Shown here: positions 1 through 8,953 of the stretch, piece after piece
Layout of the letters: every line of letters starts with the position of its first letter
Numbering within the stretch: position 1 is the first letter of the stretch
Source: Palaemon carinicauda
Taxonomy: Eukaryota; Arthropoda; Malacostraca; Decapoda; Palaemonidae
Direction of reading: 5' to 3'
NCBI RefSeq assembly: GCF_036898095.1
Contig: NC_090761.1
Coordinates: 43,378,454 to 43,442,453, forward strand
Length of the DNA: 64,000 nt
Translations under genes and position numbers: made by a program
The notes under the pieces: model-generated
What the model saw: the letters and a program-made list of their open reading frames with translations, nothing else
Told to the model about the DNA's origin: nothing
Databases searched by the model: none

Positions 1-1
1 T

Positions 2-1640
2 TCGTCTGTTCGTGCCTGTCGTTCGCCTAGTCCGAGACCTCTTGCAAGCTCCCAAGCCCAGGGGAGAAGTAATGTCGTACGACTTATGGGTTCGAGAGGA
101 CTTGATCAGCGAACAGACGTTCCCTCTATGGTTTCAGGCGTGTCTCATCAACACTGCCCCTACCATAAGATGAGCGAGACGATTGTCTCCTCGTCATCCG
201 AAGGCTTTTCGCATAAGAAACCGTGGAACAAGGTTTCGAGGCCCTTTAAGCGAAAGTCAGTCCTTTCAGGATAGGTCCAGCGTCCTGGTTATAGCAATTA
301 GGACAGCTCTGACCCTATGCAGTCATCGGAAGACTGCTCGCCGCCTAAACAAAAGCGTAACACAGGCTCCGAGAGTCTTTTTGTAGGCAAGGTTTTGCAG
401 TCACAGACGTTACCCTCGTCTCTTACCGCAACCATTCCCGTTGATCCTAAATGGGTTGTACGGCAAGACATGCAGAATAAGCTTGCCTCTCTTATGGAGG
501 ACTATTCTGTTGAGCAGGTTCACGATGATCCTCGCCGCTTAGCTGATCGAGATCTTGGCTGTCAGCCGCCCAAACGAGCCTTTACTCGTCCTGTTGACAT
601 TGACGTTACAAAGTCACGTCAATCGTGTTTTGTAGAGCCTCACTCGATGCAGTCCCGTGTTGACTCTCAGCCGCTTGTGGACGTTCAGCCGCTGCCGCTT
701 GCTCTTGTTGACGTTCAGGACGTTCACCAACCAGCATAGTTGACTTGTTTTGACGTTGAGCGTCAAGCACCGCAGTCAAGAGTTGTTTTGACTGCTCAGT
801 CTAAGCAGTCAAGGCAGTCTCGAGTTGACGTCGAACGTCCTCCCGCACCTGTTGTTGTTACTGGTCAGTCCTTTAAGCAGTTACATGACATAGCGTCCTT
901 GACTGCTACTGTTGCTCCTTTGCGTGTGGACTCTGCTTGTCAAGCATTGCCACCACGGCAGGTCTCTCCCTTGCTTGAGACTCGGCTATTGTCGGACAAG
1001 GTTCCTTCAGATGAGGGAGTTGCTGACCCCCCTCCTACTGATATTCCCTTGAGGACTCTGTCAGACAGAGAGGAGCCTAAAGCTGCTCAGCCCTCTATGG
1101 ACTTTAAATATATCATGCTGATTTTTAAGGATCTTTGTCCGGATCTTTTTGTAACTGCTGCTCCTCGTTCGCCTAAACGTCAGAGTTTACACTAGGCCTA
1201 GCTACTTCGAAGCCGTTGTTTTATAAGCTAGTGCTCTCTCGCTCTTCTAAGAGAGCTTTACGTTTGCTAGGCGACTGGTTAATCACCAGGAGGAGTTTGG
1301 GGGAGACAGCCTTTGCTTTCCCTACTTTTAAGCTGGCTTTTAGAGCGAGAGTCTGATATGACACGGGAGAAGTTCTCGGCTTGGGAGTTCCTGCCTCTGC
1401 CCAGATAGACTTCTCAAACCTCATAGACTCTCCCTGGCGCCTGGCCATGAGACGCTCCAAGATTTTATGGTCAACTTCAGAGCTAGACCATCTCCTGTTA
1501 GGAGTTTTTTCGAGCGTTTGAAGTTTTGCTGTACAATTATGTCATGCATAAACAAGGCTTTCAGGGATGGCTCCAATGATCTGACAGCCACGTTCTCTGC
1601 AGGAACAAGTCCCTCAGGGATGGCTCCAATGATCTGGCAG
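2..1640 (+). pseudogene. E1 gag-like ORF1 remnant
   Basis: This is the middle and C-terminal part of a DIRS Gag-like protein, lacking its N-terminus because the window starts inside it. Frame 2 can be followed through the conserved RACR-SPSPRPLASS stretch, a DV/PQ-rich region and the C-terminal block beginning near 1,225 (SSKRALRLLGDW, GEVLGLGVPASAQ). Stops interrupt it at 272, 737 and 1,193, and there are frame changes after about 1,190. A short duplication is visible around 1,557-1,640, where 'agggatggctccaatgatct' occurs twice. The frame then runs into RT sequence through the internal deletion shared with E3. It cannot make a full Gag. Confidence 0.85.
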
Positions 1641-1662
1641 CCATGTTCACTGCAGGAGTACG

Positions 1663-2204
1663 TAAGAGGCAAGTGCGCTCAATGTGTTCATTGTCAAGAC
1701 AAACTTCACGATGAAGTCTACCAGGCTGTCTTGACAGCATTAATGGAAGGCGACTGGATGGTCTCTCTCGACCTTCAGGAGGCATACTTCCACATTCCTA
1801 TACACCCGGATTCCCAACCGTTTCTGAGGTTTGTTTACAGGAATGTGGGGTACCAGTTTCGAGCCCTGTGCTTTGGCCTCAGTCCTGCTCCTCTCGTGTT
1901 TACGAGGCTTATGAGGAATGTGGCAAAATCCCTCCATCTATCGGGGATCCGAGCCTCCCTGTACTTGGACGACTGGCTTCTCAGAGCATCGTCCAGTCTT
2001 CTCTGTCTGCAGGATCTACATTGGACGTTGAGTCTGGCCAGGGAGTTGGGACTTTTGGTCAACCTAAAAGTCAAAACTGATCCCATCCCAGATTATTCTA
2101 TATTTGGGGATGGAGATTCGCAGTCCAGTTTTTTTGGGCTTTTCCGTCTGCCACCCGAATAGAACAAGCCCTGCTCGAAGTCCAACTAATGCTGAAAAGA
2201 GAAC
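1663..2204 (+). pseudogene. E1 reverse transcriptase remnant, N-terminal part
   Basis: Fingers and palm of a DIRS RT. Recognisable motifs are GDWMVSLDLQEAYFHIPIH (motif A, near 1,750), LCFGLSPAPLVFTRLM (motif B, near 1,868) and SLYLDDWLLRASSS (motif C, near 1,955). Upstream of motif A the RT N-terminus is missing and gag sequence is joined directly, near 1,655-1,670. The next motif region has frame errors ('LKVKTDPIPDYSIFGDGDSQ'). The reading frame is broken at 2,204 by the E2 insertion. The catalytic YLDD is intact in this fragment, so decay came from deletion and frameshift. Confidence 0.88.
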
Positions 2205-2376
2205 TTTTCAATATTAAACTTACCCGATAATCATGTAGCTGTCAACTCCGTTGCCCGACAGAATTCTATGGAGGGATACGCCAGCTATCACAATACTAGA
2301 AGGGGGTGTACTTACCAGCGCCACCTGTGGCCAGGTACTCAATCATTTGTTGTTGACACCTCCTCAATTATTCCTC
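2205..2376 (+). repeat. E2 left inverted terminal repeat
   Basis: From 2,218 to about 2,376 this is inverted relative to 8,759-8,917 at the right end, including the shared block around the EcoRI-like GAATTC and the GGAGGGATACGCC stretch. The outer 13 nt (TTTTCAATATTAA) are not repeated at the other end, which is normal for DIRS ITRs. The arm ACTTACCCGATAATCATG lies at 2,218-2,235. Confidence 0.93.
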
Positions 2377-2586
2377 TGTCGTGCTTCCGGCTAGACATTC
2401 TGGGATACGCTTATGGTCTTCGAGTTTATTCATGGATATTTGGTGAAGTATTCTCTTAGATTAACGGCTGTCGCTTTACTGGAATCCTTTTTATATTAGC
2501 TAGATAGCTTTTATATAATACTGGTTAACGGTTAATGAATTTTTGCTTGTTTTTGGATCACCCTTTGGCTAACTCTTTGAAACAAG

Positions 2587-5269
2587 ATGTCTGACGTTTC
2601 GCAAGCCCCCTCCCATAGACGATGTAGGTCTTGCAATAGGCGTATTCCGAAAGCCTCGGTGGATCCTCACACCGCTTGTTCTGACTGTAGGGACAGGCCC
2701 TGTCTATTAGAAAATCGATGTGAGGAGTGCACCGGACTTTCGGAATTGGAATTTGTCCGTCTTTTAAAATATTCATCTAGGTTAGAGAGAGGTAGAGTTA
2801 GGAGAAGTTCTTCTCACTCTTCTATGTTTTCCTCACTTCATGATCCCCTACCTTTTCCTACCCCTGTAGTGGCTACCCCCGAACCTACTGTGTGCCCTCC
2901 GCCTGATATGTCAATTGTTTTGCGTGCTATTCAGGCTTTAGGAGATAAAGTAGAATCAGTGGTAAGTGACCATAAGTCTCTGATGGCCGAGGTTAAAGAA
3001 CTTAAGGTCAAGAGTGCAGTGGGTGGAAATAGTGCCAGTGCTGTGACGAGTGCTAGTGTCGGTGCAGTGCCAAGTGCTAGTGGTGCCAGTGTGGTGCGTG
3101 AGGATTTTTCTGTGCGAGCCAGTCGTCCTCCCAGTCCGGGACCTCTTGCAAGCTCCCATGCCCAGGGGAGAAGCAATGTCGAAGGGCTTAAGGGTTCGAC
3201 AGGCCTTGTTAGGCGCACAGAATTATCCTCGGTGGTTGCGGGCGTGTCTTCCTTAGACCGTCACTCCCACCTGCAGACGATTGAGCCCGTCTTCTCGTCC
3301 GCTGATCAACATGCAGGGAAGAAACGTTGGTCTCAGGTCTCGAGACCGCTTAAACGTAGAGTTCAGTCAGCGAGTGCTCAGCCAGGTTGCAGTCATTGGC
3401 TCAGCTCTGACTCGCCTCAGTCATCGGTCGACTGTACTCCGCCCAAGAGGAGTAAGGTTCTGCCTAAACAGAGCCCGACTGTGACTTTACCTCAGTCTGT
3501 TATCGTTTCTGCCGACCCCAAGTGGACCCTGCTTCAGTCCATGCAAGCTCAGCTTTCGGACTTGATGCGTGAGTGTCGGGCTGAGAGTGTTGCACCTCCT
3601 CCTCCGCCTACACTCCCTCTACCTGTTCTCGCTCCGCCTGTGCTCGCCCAGCCTGCACCTGCTCCGCCTGGTCGCAGCACCATCTGCCAGGCGTACGATG
3701 TTGAGCCACTTTCGGAGTTCGCTGTTCCCAGTGTTGTTCAGCCTCAGCCTTCTTTAAGGCAACCCTTGCTTTGGGATCAGGAGAGTTATTCCACTCTTCC
3801 TCCGCCTCCCCTTGCTGCTCCACCAGTGGTGCAACTCTCGGTTGGGGTACAACAACCTCTCCCCTCCGTGAGTCTGTCTGCTCAACCATCGCTGCAGCGA
3901 GCTCAACCCTCCTCTAGGCAAGCTCCTCTACACCCTGGACTTGCGCCTCAGGAGCCTCAGCTTGCGAGAACTTTACCTTGTTCTGCGCAGCCTCAACCTC
4001 TTCATGCTCCACTCATCTCACAGGAACAGGAATGGACTACTCCGCCTCCGTCCTCCGCTCAGCTTGTGCAATCCTTGGGTTCAACTCTTGCTAGGAGTCA
4101 ACCTCCTTCACCCATGCGCCTGCCTTCTGCTTCGTCTGTTGTTCAGCCTATGCAGTCTGAGCCTCAGGTTTTCCCTCAGGATGAGGAAACCTCTGTTATT
4201 GTTCCTACCCGTTCTGACTCTGCGGTTCAGCATTCTGGTCCGATCGCTTCGCTACCCTCTGCTGATGAAGTGTCGGATGATGAGGAGGCACACCTTGATC
4301 CCTCATCAGACGTGGAAGAGTCTAAGCTTTCTCCATTGTCTATTGATTTTCGAAAGGTCTTGGCTCTACTCAGGGAGATTTACCCAGACCACTTCGTCTC
4401 TGCTATTCCCCGCTCTCCTCCATCTGAGTTTTCGCTGGGCGTACAACAAGCTAAGTCCAACTATACTAAGCTTGTCCTAGCTAGATCCTCCAAGAGGGCT
4501 TTAAGGATCTTAGGGGAGTGGCTTCAGTCTAAACAACACCTTGGCAAGACTTCCTTCATGTTCCCTCCAACGAAGCTCGCTTCGAAAGGTTGCGTTTGGT
4601 ATGCCACAGGGGAAGCACCAGGCTTGGGAGTACCTGCCTCTGCCCAGGCTGACTTCTCAAGTCTGGTGGACTCGCCTCGGAGGACTGCGATGAGACGCTC
4701 GAAGGTTTGTTGGACCTTCTCAGACCTGGATCATCTTCTGAAACGGTTGTTCAGAGCTTTTGAAATGTTTAACTTTCTCGACTGGTGCCTGGGAGCCCTC
4801 AGCAAGAAAACCTCTCCTGCGGACAAAGATTCTGCCATGCTAATTATGTCCTGCATGGATAAGGCCATCAGAGATGGATCGGGTGAGCTAGCGTCGTTAT
4901 TTGTATCAGGGGTGTTGGAAGAAAAGGGAACAACTGTGTACCTTCCTCTCCGCCAGCATTACACCGTGCCAACGGTCACAACTCCTTTTTGCTCCACTCT
5001 CAAAGTTCCTCTTTCCCGAGGAGCTAGTTAAGGACTTGTCGGCTGCCCTGATACAGAAGGACACGCACGATCTTGTAGCCTCATCGGCTCGTAAGTCTAA
5101 GGTTACCACCTCTGTCCCCAAGACTTATCGCTCCCCAGTGGCTGATACCCCGGCTACGAGGTTCATACCGCCCTTTCGTGGTAGAGCCCCCAGCCGAGGA
5201 AGCTCCCGTCCAGACTCTCACAGGAGCAAGTCTAGGAAAGGACCCAGGACATCTAAGGGAAAGAACTGA
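2587..5269 (+). CDS. E2 ORF1, Gag-like protein (one frameshift near 4,917)
   Basis: Structural Gag-like protein of a DIRS element, presumably binding element RNA. The start ATG at 2,587 begins MSDVSQAP. A Cys/His cluster follows: C13, C16, H28, C31, C34, C39, C45 and C48. A short heptad-like segment lies around residues 99-145, then a long Pro/Gln/Ser-rich region to about residue 560, then a conserved C-terminal block (LVLARSSKRALRILGEW, GLGVPASAQADFSSLVDSPRR). The frame stays open to 5,031, but homology with E5 moves to the +1 frame near 4,917 (WKKREQLCTFLSA) and ends at 5,269 in a basic tail. The simplest reading is one extra base after GTGTTG. E5 reads this stretch in a single frame, which argues against programmed frameshifting at this spot. 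Confidence 0.85.
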
Positions 5270-7328
5270 CTCTCAGATTCTCCAGACAACAGTAGGAGCC
5301 AGACTCAAGATCTTCTGGCGAGCCTGGGAGAAGAGAGGTGCAGACGCACAGTCTGTCAGTTGGCTGAGGTACGGTTACAGGATTCCATTCTGCCTCAAAC
5401 CGCCTCTGACCACATCGCCCATCAACCTCTCTCCCAACTACAAAGAAGAGGACAAGAGGCTAGCATTGCAACAGGAGGTGTCGCTACTTGTGCAGAAGAA
5501 GGCAGTGGTTATAGTCCGGGACCATCAATCCCCGGGCTTCTACAACCGTCTCTTTCTTGTGGCCAAGAAGACAGGAGGTTGGAGACCGGTGCTGGACGTC
5601 AGCTCTCTCAACGAGTATGTCACCAAGCAGACGTTCACAATGGAGACGACCAAGTCGGTCTTAGCAGCGGTCAGACAGGAGGACTGGATGGTCTCGTTGG
5701 ACTTGAAAGATGCATACTTTCACGTTCCCATTCATCCAGACTCCCAACCTTTCCTGAGATTCGTTTTCGGAAAGGTTGTCTATCAGTTCCAAGCCCTGTG
5801 TTTTGGCCTAAGCACAGCTCCTATGGTCTTTACTCATCTGATGAGGAATGTAGCGAAATTCCTGCACTTATCGAACATCAGAGCCTCCCTCTACCTAGAC
5901 GACTGGCTGTTGAGAGCCTCCACGAGTCGTCGTTGTCTGGAGAACCTCTCTTGGACTTTAGATCTAATCAGAGACCTAGGTCTATTAGTCAATATAGAGA
6001 AATCTCAACTCATTCCCTCCCAATCCATTGTGTACCTGGGAATGGAGATTCAGAGTCGGGATTTTCGGGCTTTTCCATCGGCCCCCAGGATAAACCAAGC
6101 CCTAGAGTGCATCATGAGCATGCTGAAGAGGAGCAATTGCTCAGTGAGACAGTGGATGAGTCTCACAGGGACCCTCTCATCACTGGCCCTGTTTGTCGAG
6201 CTAGGGAGACTCCACCTCCGCCCTCTTCAATTCCATCTTGCGGCTCATTGGGACAAGGGCTCGACTCTAGAAGCAGTCTCTATCCCTATCAACCAAGAGA
6301 TGAAGACCACTCTCCTGTGGTGGAAGCACAATCTCCTTCTCAAGGAGGGTCTATCATTGGCCATCCAGACCCCCCATCTTCAGCTCTTCTCGGATGCATC
6401 GGACTCGGGCTGGGGTGCGACCTTGGACGGACGGGAATGCTCAGGAGTATGGAACAAGGAACAAGGATTACTCCACATCAACTGCAAGGAACTGTTAGCA
6501 GTTCATCTTGCCCTGTTGAACTTCAAGTCCCTCCTGCTAGGCAAAGTGGTGGAGGTGAATTCAGACAACACCACAGCCTTGGCTTACATCTCCAAGCAAG
6601 GAGGGACCCATTCGAGGAGCCTTTACGAGATCGCAAGGGACCTCCTCATTTGGTCAAGAGGTCTAAACCTCACACTGGTCACGAGGTTCATCCAGGGCGA
6701 TATGAATGTTTCAGCGGATCGCCTCAGCAGAAGGAATCAGGTCATTCCCACGGAATGGACCCTCCACAAGAGTGTGTGCAACAGACTTTGGACCTTGTGG
6801 GGTCAACCTACCATAGATCTGTTTGCCACCTCCATCACCAAGAGACTTCCGCTTTATTGTTCCCCTGTTCCAGACCCTGCAGCGGTTCATGTGGATGCTT
6901 TTCTTCTGAACTGGTCCCATCTCGACCTTTACGCATTCCCTTCGTTCAAGATAATAAACAAAGTTCTGCAGAAATTCGTCTCGCACGAAGGGACACGGCT
7001 GACGCTGGTTGCTCCCCTTTGGCCTGCAAGAGAATGGTACACAGAGGTACTTCAATGGCTAGTCGACTTCCCCAGGACTCTACCTCTAAGAGTGGACCTT
7101 CTACGTCAACCACACGTAGACAGGTTGCACCCAAACCTCCACGCTCTTCGACTGACTGCCTTCAGACTGTCGAAAGATTCGCTAGAGCTAGAGGCTTTTC
7201 GAAGGAGGCAGCCAGTGCGATTGCCAGAGCTAGAAGAATTTCCACTCGTAGAGTCTACCAGTCTAAGTGGGAGGTCTTCCGAAGCTGGTGTAGAGCCAAT
7301 TCAATATCCTCTACCAATACCTCTGTGA
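5178..7328 (+). CDS. E2 RT / RNase H / Dam-like polyprotein
   Basis: A 716-residue frame lying +1 to the gag C-terminus and overlapping it by about 90 nt. RT motifs: FLVAKKTGGWRPVLDVSSLN (about 127-145), motif A SLDLKDAYFHVPIH with Asp175, motif B LCFGLSTAP (207-215) and motif C YLDD (239-242). RNase H carries FSDAS (Asp406), CKELL (Glu438), NSDNT (Asp463) and ADRLS (Asp514), so all four acidic residues are present. Residues 541-640 (TIDLFATS, YCSPVPDP, YAFPSF, LVAPLWPAREW) resemble phage-type N6-adenine methylases seen in DIRS elements, but the usual D/N-P-P-Y/F is FPSF here. The last 295 nt overlap the YR. The frame is uninterrupted and looks functional. The true start is uncertain because translation may need frameshifting or reinitiation. 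Confidence 0.93.
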   Translation: MVEPPAEEAPVQTLTGASLGKDPGHLRERTDSQILQTTVGARLKIFWRAWEKRGADAQSVSWLRYGYRIPFCLKPPLTTSPINLSPNYKEEDKRLALQQEVSLLVQKKAVVIVRDHQSPGFYNRLFLVAKKTGGWRPVLDVSSLNEYVTKQTFTMETTKSVLAAVRQEDWMVSLDLKDAYFHVPIHPDSQPFLRFVFGKVVYQFQALCFGLSTAPMVFTHLMRNVAKFLHLSNIRASLYLDDWLLRASTSRRCLENLSWTLDLIRDLGLLVNIEKSQLIPSQSIVYLGMEIQSRDFRAFPSAPRINQALECIMSMLKRSNCSVRQWMSLTGTLSSLALFVELGRLHLRPLQFHLAAHWDKGSTLEAVSIPINQEMKTTLLWWKHNLLLKEGLSLAIQTPHLQLFSDASDSGWGATLDGRECSGVWNKEQGLLHINCKELLAVHLALLNFKSLLLGKVVEVNSDNTTALAYISKQGGTHSRSLYEIARDLLIWSRGLNLTLVTRFIQGDMNVSADRLSRRNQVIPTEWTLHKSVCNRLWTLWGQPTIDLFATSITKRLPLYCSPVPDPAAVHVDAFLLNWSHLDLYAFPSFKIINKVLQKFVSHEGTRLTLVAPLWPAREWYTEVLQWLVDFPRTLPLRVDLLRQPHVDRLHPNLHALRLTAFRLSKDSLELEAFRRRQPVRLPELEEFPLVESTSLSGRSSEAGVEPIQYPLPIPL

Positions 7329-8227
7329 TCCAAATAGCTGACTTCCTTCTTCATCTTAGGAATGAGAGATCCCTTTCAACACCTACGATTAAAGGATATA
7401 GGAGCATGTTGGCCTCAGTTCTCCGCCACAGGGGTTTGGACCTGTCTTCCAACAAGGACCTTCAAGACATTCTCAAGTCTTTTGAGACGTCTAAAGAACG
7501 TCGTCTTTCCACTCCAGGCTGGAATCTAGACGTAGTCTTAAGGTTCCTTATGACATCTAGGTTCGAACCTCTCCAGTCAGCTTCCTTCAAGGATCTTACC
7601 CTCAAGACTGCTTTTCTCGTTTGCCTTGCAACAGCTAAGAGAGTCAGTGAGGTTCATGCCTTCAGCAAGAACATTGGTTTCACAACCGAATCTGCAACAT
7701 GTTCTTTTCAGCTTGGATTCCTAGCAAAGAACGAGCTTCCTTCACGTCCTTGGCCTAGATCGTTCGAAATACCTAGCCTCTCCAACATGGTAGGTAACGA
7801 ACTAGAGAGAGTTCTTTGCCCTGTCAGAGCTCTCAAATATTATCTGAAGAGGTCTAAACCTATTCGAGGACAGTCAGAAGCCTTATGGTGTGCCATCAAG
7901 AAACCCTCGAGACCCATGTCCAAGAATGGGCTTTCGTACTATATAAGGCTTCTGATCAGAGAAGCACATTCTCACTTAAAGGAGGAAGACCTTGCATTGC
8001 TGAAGGTAAGGACCCACGAAGTAAGAGCTGTAGCTACTTCGTTGGCCTTTAATAAAAACCGTTCTCTGCAGAGCATTATGGATGCAACCTATTGGAGGAG
8101 CAAGTCAGTGTTTGCATCATTTTATCTGAAAGATGTCCAGTCTCTTTACGAGAACTGCTACACCCTGGGACCATTCGTAGCAGCGAGTGCAGTAGTAGGT
8201 GAGGGCTCAGCCACTACATTCCCTTAA
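7034..8227 (+). CDS. E2 tyrosine recombinase (YR)
   Basis: Catalyses insertion of the circular cDNA into DNA. The ATG at 7,034 was chosen because it gives a 397-residue protein of exactly the same length as E5's from the matching Met. The N-terminal core-binding part (about 40-150) contains RARGFSKEAASAIARARR and YQSKWEVFRSWC. The catalytic part has Arg203 (TAKRVSEVHAF), His328 and Arg331 (THEVRAVATS), a probable Trp354 (TYWRSKS) and the nucleophile Tyr364 (SFYLKDV). The frame is -1 relative to RT and is also open upstream to 5,360 over the whole RT domain. I do not think that upstream stretch is a conventional domain. No disabling change is visible. Confidence 0.93.
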   Translation: MVHRGTSMASRLPQDSTSKSGPSTSTTRRQVAPKPPRSSTDCLQTVERFARARGFSKEAASAIARARRISTRRVYQSKWEVFRSWCRANSISSTNTSVIQIADFLLHLRNERSLSTPTIKGYRSMLASVLRHRGLDLSSNKDLQDILKSFETSKERRLSTPGWNLDVVLRFLMTSRFEPLQSASFKDLTLKTAFLVCLATAKRVSEVHAFSKNIGFTTESATCSFQLGFLAKNELPSRPWPRSFEIPSLSNMVGNELERVLCPVRALKYYLKRSKPIRGQSEALWCAIKKPSRPMSKNGLSYYIRLLIREAHSHLKEEDLALLKVRTHEVRAVATSLAFNKNRSLQSIMDATYWRSKSVFASFYLKDVQSLYENCYTLGPFVAASAVVGEGSATTFP

Positions 8228-8622
8228 TCCCATAACCTTTTTAACCTTTCTCTTGAATACTTTTATTGTTGTTTTTATGGTTGTTACGGTAGGCTAAGAA
8301 GCCTTCCGCATCCTTGGATTTGGCGGGTGGTCTATTCATTCTTGAGAAGCGCCTGGGTTAAAGGTTTGGTAGAGGTCCTTTAGTAGGGTTGCAACCCCTT
8401 GTACTTTGGCACCTTTGGGTTGATTCAGCCTCCAAGAGGAACGCTGCGCTCAGTAAGGAAGACGAACTTTAAATAAAAGGCAGAGTAACGGTTCTATTCG
8501 ACTTCCTTACCAGGTACTTATTATTTCATTGTTATTTGAGATAACTGTTATATGAAATATGGGATACTTAGCTATCCTTTAATCATGTACACTGGTTTTC
8601 ACCCACCTCCCTGGGTGTGAAT
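8228..8622 (+). promoter_or_regulatory. E2 3' untranslated region with conserved blocks
   Basis: Noncoding stretch between YR and ICR. It holds TTTGGCGGGTGGTC (near 8,319), also present in E1, E3, E4, E5 and, inverted, E6. A small inverted repeat (TTCACCCA ... TGGGTGTGAA, 8,598-8,622) sits just before the ICR and recurs in the same place in those copies. Conservation in otherwise decayed copies suggests a cis role in replication or RNA processing; that role is inference. Confidence 0.6.
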
Positions 8623-8713
8623 CAGCTACATGATTATCGGGTAAGTTTAATATTGAAAAATGTTATTTTTATTAATAAAATAAATTTTTGAATATACTTA
8701 CCCGATAATCATG
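8623..8713 (+). repeat. E2 internal complementary region (ICR)
   Basis: 8,623-8,659 (37 nt) is the reverse complement of the left terminus 2,205-2,241. 8,660-8,713 (54 nt) is the reverse complement of the right terminus 8,900-8,953. The two halves abut at 8,659/8,660, so the ICR records the circle junction. In DIRS replication this region is thought to template closure of the cDNA ends. Inverted 18-nt arms (8,629-8,646 and 8,696-8,713) flank a 49-nt spacer. Confidence 0.95.
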
Positions 8714-8758
8714 ATTTAATCGACCCTCCCTTTCCTCCCCAGAGAGAACCAGTGGACC

Positions 8759-8953
8759 GAGGAATAATTGAGGAGGTGTCAACAACAAATGATTGAGTAC
8801 CTGGCCACAGGTGGCACTGGTAAGTACACCCCCTTCTAGTATTGTGATAGCTGGCGTATCCCTCCATAGAATTCTGTCGGGCAACGGAGTTGACAGCTAC
8901 ATGATTATCGGGTAAGTATATTCAAAAATTTATTTTATTAATAAAAATAACAT
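8759..8953 (+). repeat. E2 right inverted terminal repeat
   Basis: 8,759-8,917 is the inverse of 2,218-2,376 with very few differences. The outer 36 nt beyond the arm are AT-rich and unique to this end apart from their complement in the ICR. The end is at 8,953 (AACAT), followed by E1 host bases GTTTGTTC. Confidence 0.93.

Larger units (their letters stand above)
1..2204 (+). mobile_element. DIRS-like element E1, 5' part (host of E2)
   Basis: This is the upstream half of a decayed DIRS-like retrotransposon whose left end lies before the window. It holds a gag remnant followed directly by RT sequence up to the YLDD region. It is cut at 2,204/2,205 by E2, and the same RT frame region resumes at 8,954. 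Removing E2 restores the alignment with E5 (around 37,650-37,690) without gaining or losing a base. The right end at 11,768 shows that E1 belongs to the same ITR family as E3 and E5. The relationship to the other copies is read directly from shared sequence; the element class is established knowledge. Confidence 0.9.
2205..8953 (+). mobile_element. DIRS-like retrotransposon E2, full length, nested in E1
   Basis: A 6,749-bp element with left ITR, gag, RT/RNase H, YR, ICR and right ITR. The ends are fixed by the ICR at 8,623-8,713, which equals the complement of the right end (8,900-8,953) followed by the left end (2,205-2,241) with no gap or overlap. Host bases GAAC (to 2,204) and GTTTGTTC (from 8,954) join to give the expected uninterrupted E1 sequence, so there is no target-site duplication. 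That is the expected outcome of YR-mediated insertion. Only the gag frame is visibly damaged, so this is one of the two youngest-looking copies. Confidence 0.95.

Noticed and set aside
4901..5269. Programmed frameshift in E2 gag
   Set aside because: E5 reads the same stretch in one frame, and no slippery heptamer is evident; a one-base insertion is simpler.
5360..7033. N-terminal half of the 955-codon frame as a separate protein
   Set aside because: It is the -1 shadow of RT without recognisable domain content; kept only as a finding about open overlap.
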